Shown: piece by piece, positions 62,839-64,000 of the stretch
Numbering within the stretch: the stretch's first letter is position 1
How the letters are laid out: each line of letters begins with the position of its first letter
Origin: Dokdonella sp.
GTDB lineage: Bacteria; Pseudomonadota; Gammaproteobacteria; Xanthomonadales; Rhodanobacteraceae
Reading direction: 5' to 3'
DNA: 64,000 bases
Assembly: GCA_019634795.1 (NCBI GenBank)
Contig: JAHCAR010000018.1
Coordinates: 1 to 64,000, forward strand
Made by a program: the position numbers and the translations under genes
Notes under the pieces: model-generated
Told to the model about the DNA's origin: nothing
What the model saw: the letters and a program-made list of their open reading frames with translations, nothing else
Database searches by the model: none

Positions 62839-63657
62839 ATGAAGCGAGTACTGGTTGGGTTGGTGCTGATCGTTTTCCTGATCGTGGGAGCCTTCCTGCC
62901 ACAACTGCCGGATCGCATTGCAACCCACATGCCGAAATCCGGTTTGGTGATCGATGCGGAAACGGGAATGCCGATGCCGAACGTCATCGTTATTGCGGCT
63001 GGATGGGCCTCGCAAGGGCCGGTGCTTTTTGGGCCCGGTGGCTACAACCCGTTGTATCGGATCGTGACTCAAACAGATGCGGAAGGCCGCTATCGGATTC
63101 CTGCTACCTGGGACGGGTTCTCGATAGGTGTTCCCGGCTTCAGTCCCCGGACGGGGTGGGCGATCACGGTCTTTCAGATGGGCTACGCGGTGGTAGGAGA
63201 TGAAAAAGCATGGGAATTTGATGCGCGTGGCAGAGCAAATTTCCGCCCCGCTTCCTCAGTGGAAATTCCGCCGTATTCGTACAAGGACTCGATGATCGAA
63301 GTCGCGCCGATCCAGATGTACAAGCCAACGCTTACGTTGAAGCAAGCGGTTGTCTATTACGGGAAGGTCAGAGGTGCCGGAGGTCCTCACGACCGGTCCA
63401 CCGATCCATGGGACCCGATCATGCGTGATCAAGGCTACCAGTTGCTGGCTCCATGGGTTTGCGCCTTGAATTCCAATGAATCCATGGATTGGACCACAAC
63501 GCTATATCTGATGGATTTTTCTCCGGATGGAACCCAATCTCGAAAGTTGCTTGACGAGCTCGCACCCGGGTTTGTCGAATCCAGTTCGACTGAAATGCGA
63601 ACAGTAGGTGCGGACATTGCATGCAAGCTCATCACAAATGGGAGAGGTGCGCCGTGA
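62839..63657 (+). CDS. Membrane-anchored protein with a carboxypeptidase-regulatory-like domain, function unknown
   Basis: A 272-residue protein. One N-terminal hydrophobic helix (VLVGLVLIVFLIVGAFLPQL) serves as signal anchor. Residues about 35-130 resemble a carboxypeptidase regulatory (CNA-B-like) beta domain: SGLVIDAETGMPMPNVIVIAAGW and QTDAEGRYRIPATWDGFSIGVPGF. The rest is not recognised. It starts 3 bases after the TIG gene stop codon and overlaps the next start, so the three genes are one operon. Its base composition looks less GC-rich than that of most neighbouring genes. Confidence 0.7.
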   Translation: MKRVLVGLVLIVFLIVGAFLPQLPDRIATHMPKSGLVIDAETGMPMPNVIVIAAGWASQGPVLFGPGGYNPLYRIVTQTDAEGRYRIPATWDGFSIGVPGFSPRTGWAITVFQMGYAVVGDEKAWEFDARGRANFRPASSVEIPPYSYKDSMIEVAPIQMYKPTLTLKQAVVYYGKVRGAGGPHDRSTDPWDPIMRDQGYQLLAPWVCALNSNESMDWTTTLYLMDFSPDGTQSRKLLDELAPGFVESSSTEMRTVGADIACKLITNGRGAP

Positions 63658-64000
63658 AACAGGGATGGTTGGTTGCATCGGTGTTCGCAGGGAGTTGCCT
63701 TGCTGGAAATTCTCTGGCGTTTGATACGCAGACACACGCGCTGATAACCCGGGTCGCGTACAAGAGATCGGAACTGAGCAAAAGCCCTGCTGCAAGTCCG
63801 CCAGGCAGTCCTGATCCCATTCCTCCAGAAGACAGGACGCTTTCGCATCGTCTCGGTTGGGATCGCCTTGGCGAATTTGACAGATTCCAGTTGTATTGGA
63901 ACTCCGATCAACGATCTCGGTACTACAAGGACGGCGGGAACCATGGAGCATTCGACCAACTGACGGACTTCCCGGCGCTGTTCGAAAAGTGCCAAATGCG
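63654..64000 (+). CDS. Exported protein of unknown function, cut by window end
   Basis: The GTG at 63654 overlaps the previous stop codon (GTGA), and the frame stays open to the end of the window, 115 codons. The product starts with a signal peptide (KQGWLVASVFAGSCLAGNSLA) and continues FDTQTHALITRVAYKRSELS, then a Pro/Ser-rich stretch and an aromatic segment (DRFQLYWNSDQRSRYYKDGG). The FDTQTHALIT motif at the mature N-terminus recalls the start of exported zinc-dependent phospholipase C/S1-P1-type or related helical proteins, where a mature N-terminal residue binds metal, but I cannot confirm this. It is the third gene of the TIG operon. Confidence 0.68.
   Translation, partial: MKQGWLVASVFAGSCLAGNSLAFDTQTHALITRVAYKRSELSKSPAASPPGSPDPIPPEDRTLSHRLGWDRLGEFDRFQLYWNSDQRSRYYKDGGNHGAFDQLTDFPALFEKCQM

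Overview
This is a GC-rich stretch of bacterial chromosome, densely packed on both strands. The gene set (RNase E regulator RraA, PEP synthase regulator, YebC, YajD, ribosomal protein THX, a histidine-degradation route through HutF, Zur with a MerC protein and a CDF exporter) points to a gammaproteobacterium of the Xanthomonadales/Lysobacterales, possibly near Rhodanobacteraceae (Dokdonella/Rudaea type). The taxonomic call is an inference from gene content and repeat style. There is no rRNA, CRISPR array, integrase or phage block.

Layout. 1-2.6 kb: end of an IS5-type miniature element, the PEP synthase regulator, a DUF1249 protein, and a Ala-Glu-Asp tRNA operon with a clear promoter and terminator. 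2.6-7.8 kb: a secreted beta-helix protein, a CpdB-like nucleotidase lipoprotein, and gltX. 7.8-10.8 kb: zinc homeostasis (zur, a MerC-like protein behind a Zur-like palindrome, a CDF exporter), then ribosomal protein THX. 10.8-18.8 kb: histidine utilisation genes hutI, hutF and hutU mixed with a patatin-like phospholipase, a phosphodiesterase and a secreted protein; hutH and hutG are not in the window. 20.4-20.7 kb: a complete 331-bp miniature inverted-repeat element whose left end supplies the stop codon of a lipoprotein hydrolase gene. 21.5-28.7 kb: six minus-strand genes, otsB-GH15-otsA (trehalose) then ybhP-clsB-ybhN (phospholipid), several overlapping by a few bases. 29-36.8 kb: GST, DinB protein, secreted amidohydrolase, a 3'-end fragment of corA, a CadC-like regulator with TPR-like repeats, an M23 peptidase, the intact corA-like gene and a MAPEG protein. 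37-38.7 kb: a hipBA toxin-antitoxin operon with promoter and operator candidates. 39-51.6 kb: metabolic and membrane genes (threonine-synthase-like protein, EamA transporter, class IV aminotransferase, acyltransferase, yebC, yajD, a large MscK-like channel, a periplasmic RidA). 51.6-57.6 kb: two repeat-rich intergenic regions, a glyoxalase-like protein, an AraC regulator, an alpha/beta hydrolase, a Tat-exported aldo/keto reductase and rraA. 57.7-64 kb: a 1641-residue secreted IPT/TIG protein followed by two tightly coupled genes of unknown function, the last cut by the window end.

The least explained and most interesting parts are the terminal TIG three-gene set, the regulator/peptidase segment bounded by direct copies of the corA 3' end, the miniature element family, and the Zur-type operator over the MerC promoter. 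All functional assignments come from reading motifs by eye; no database search was run.
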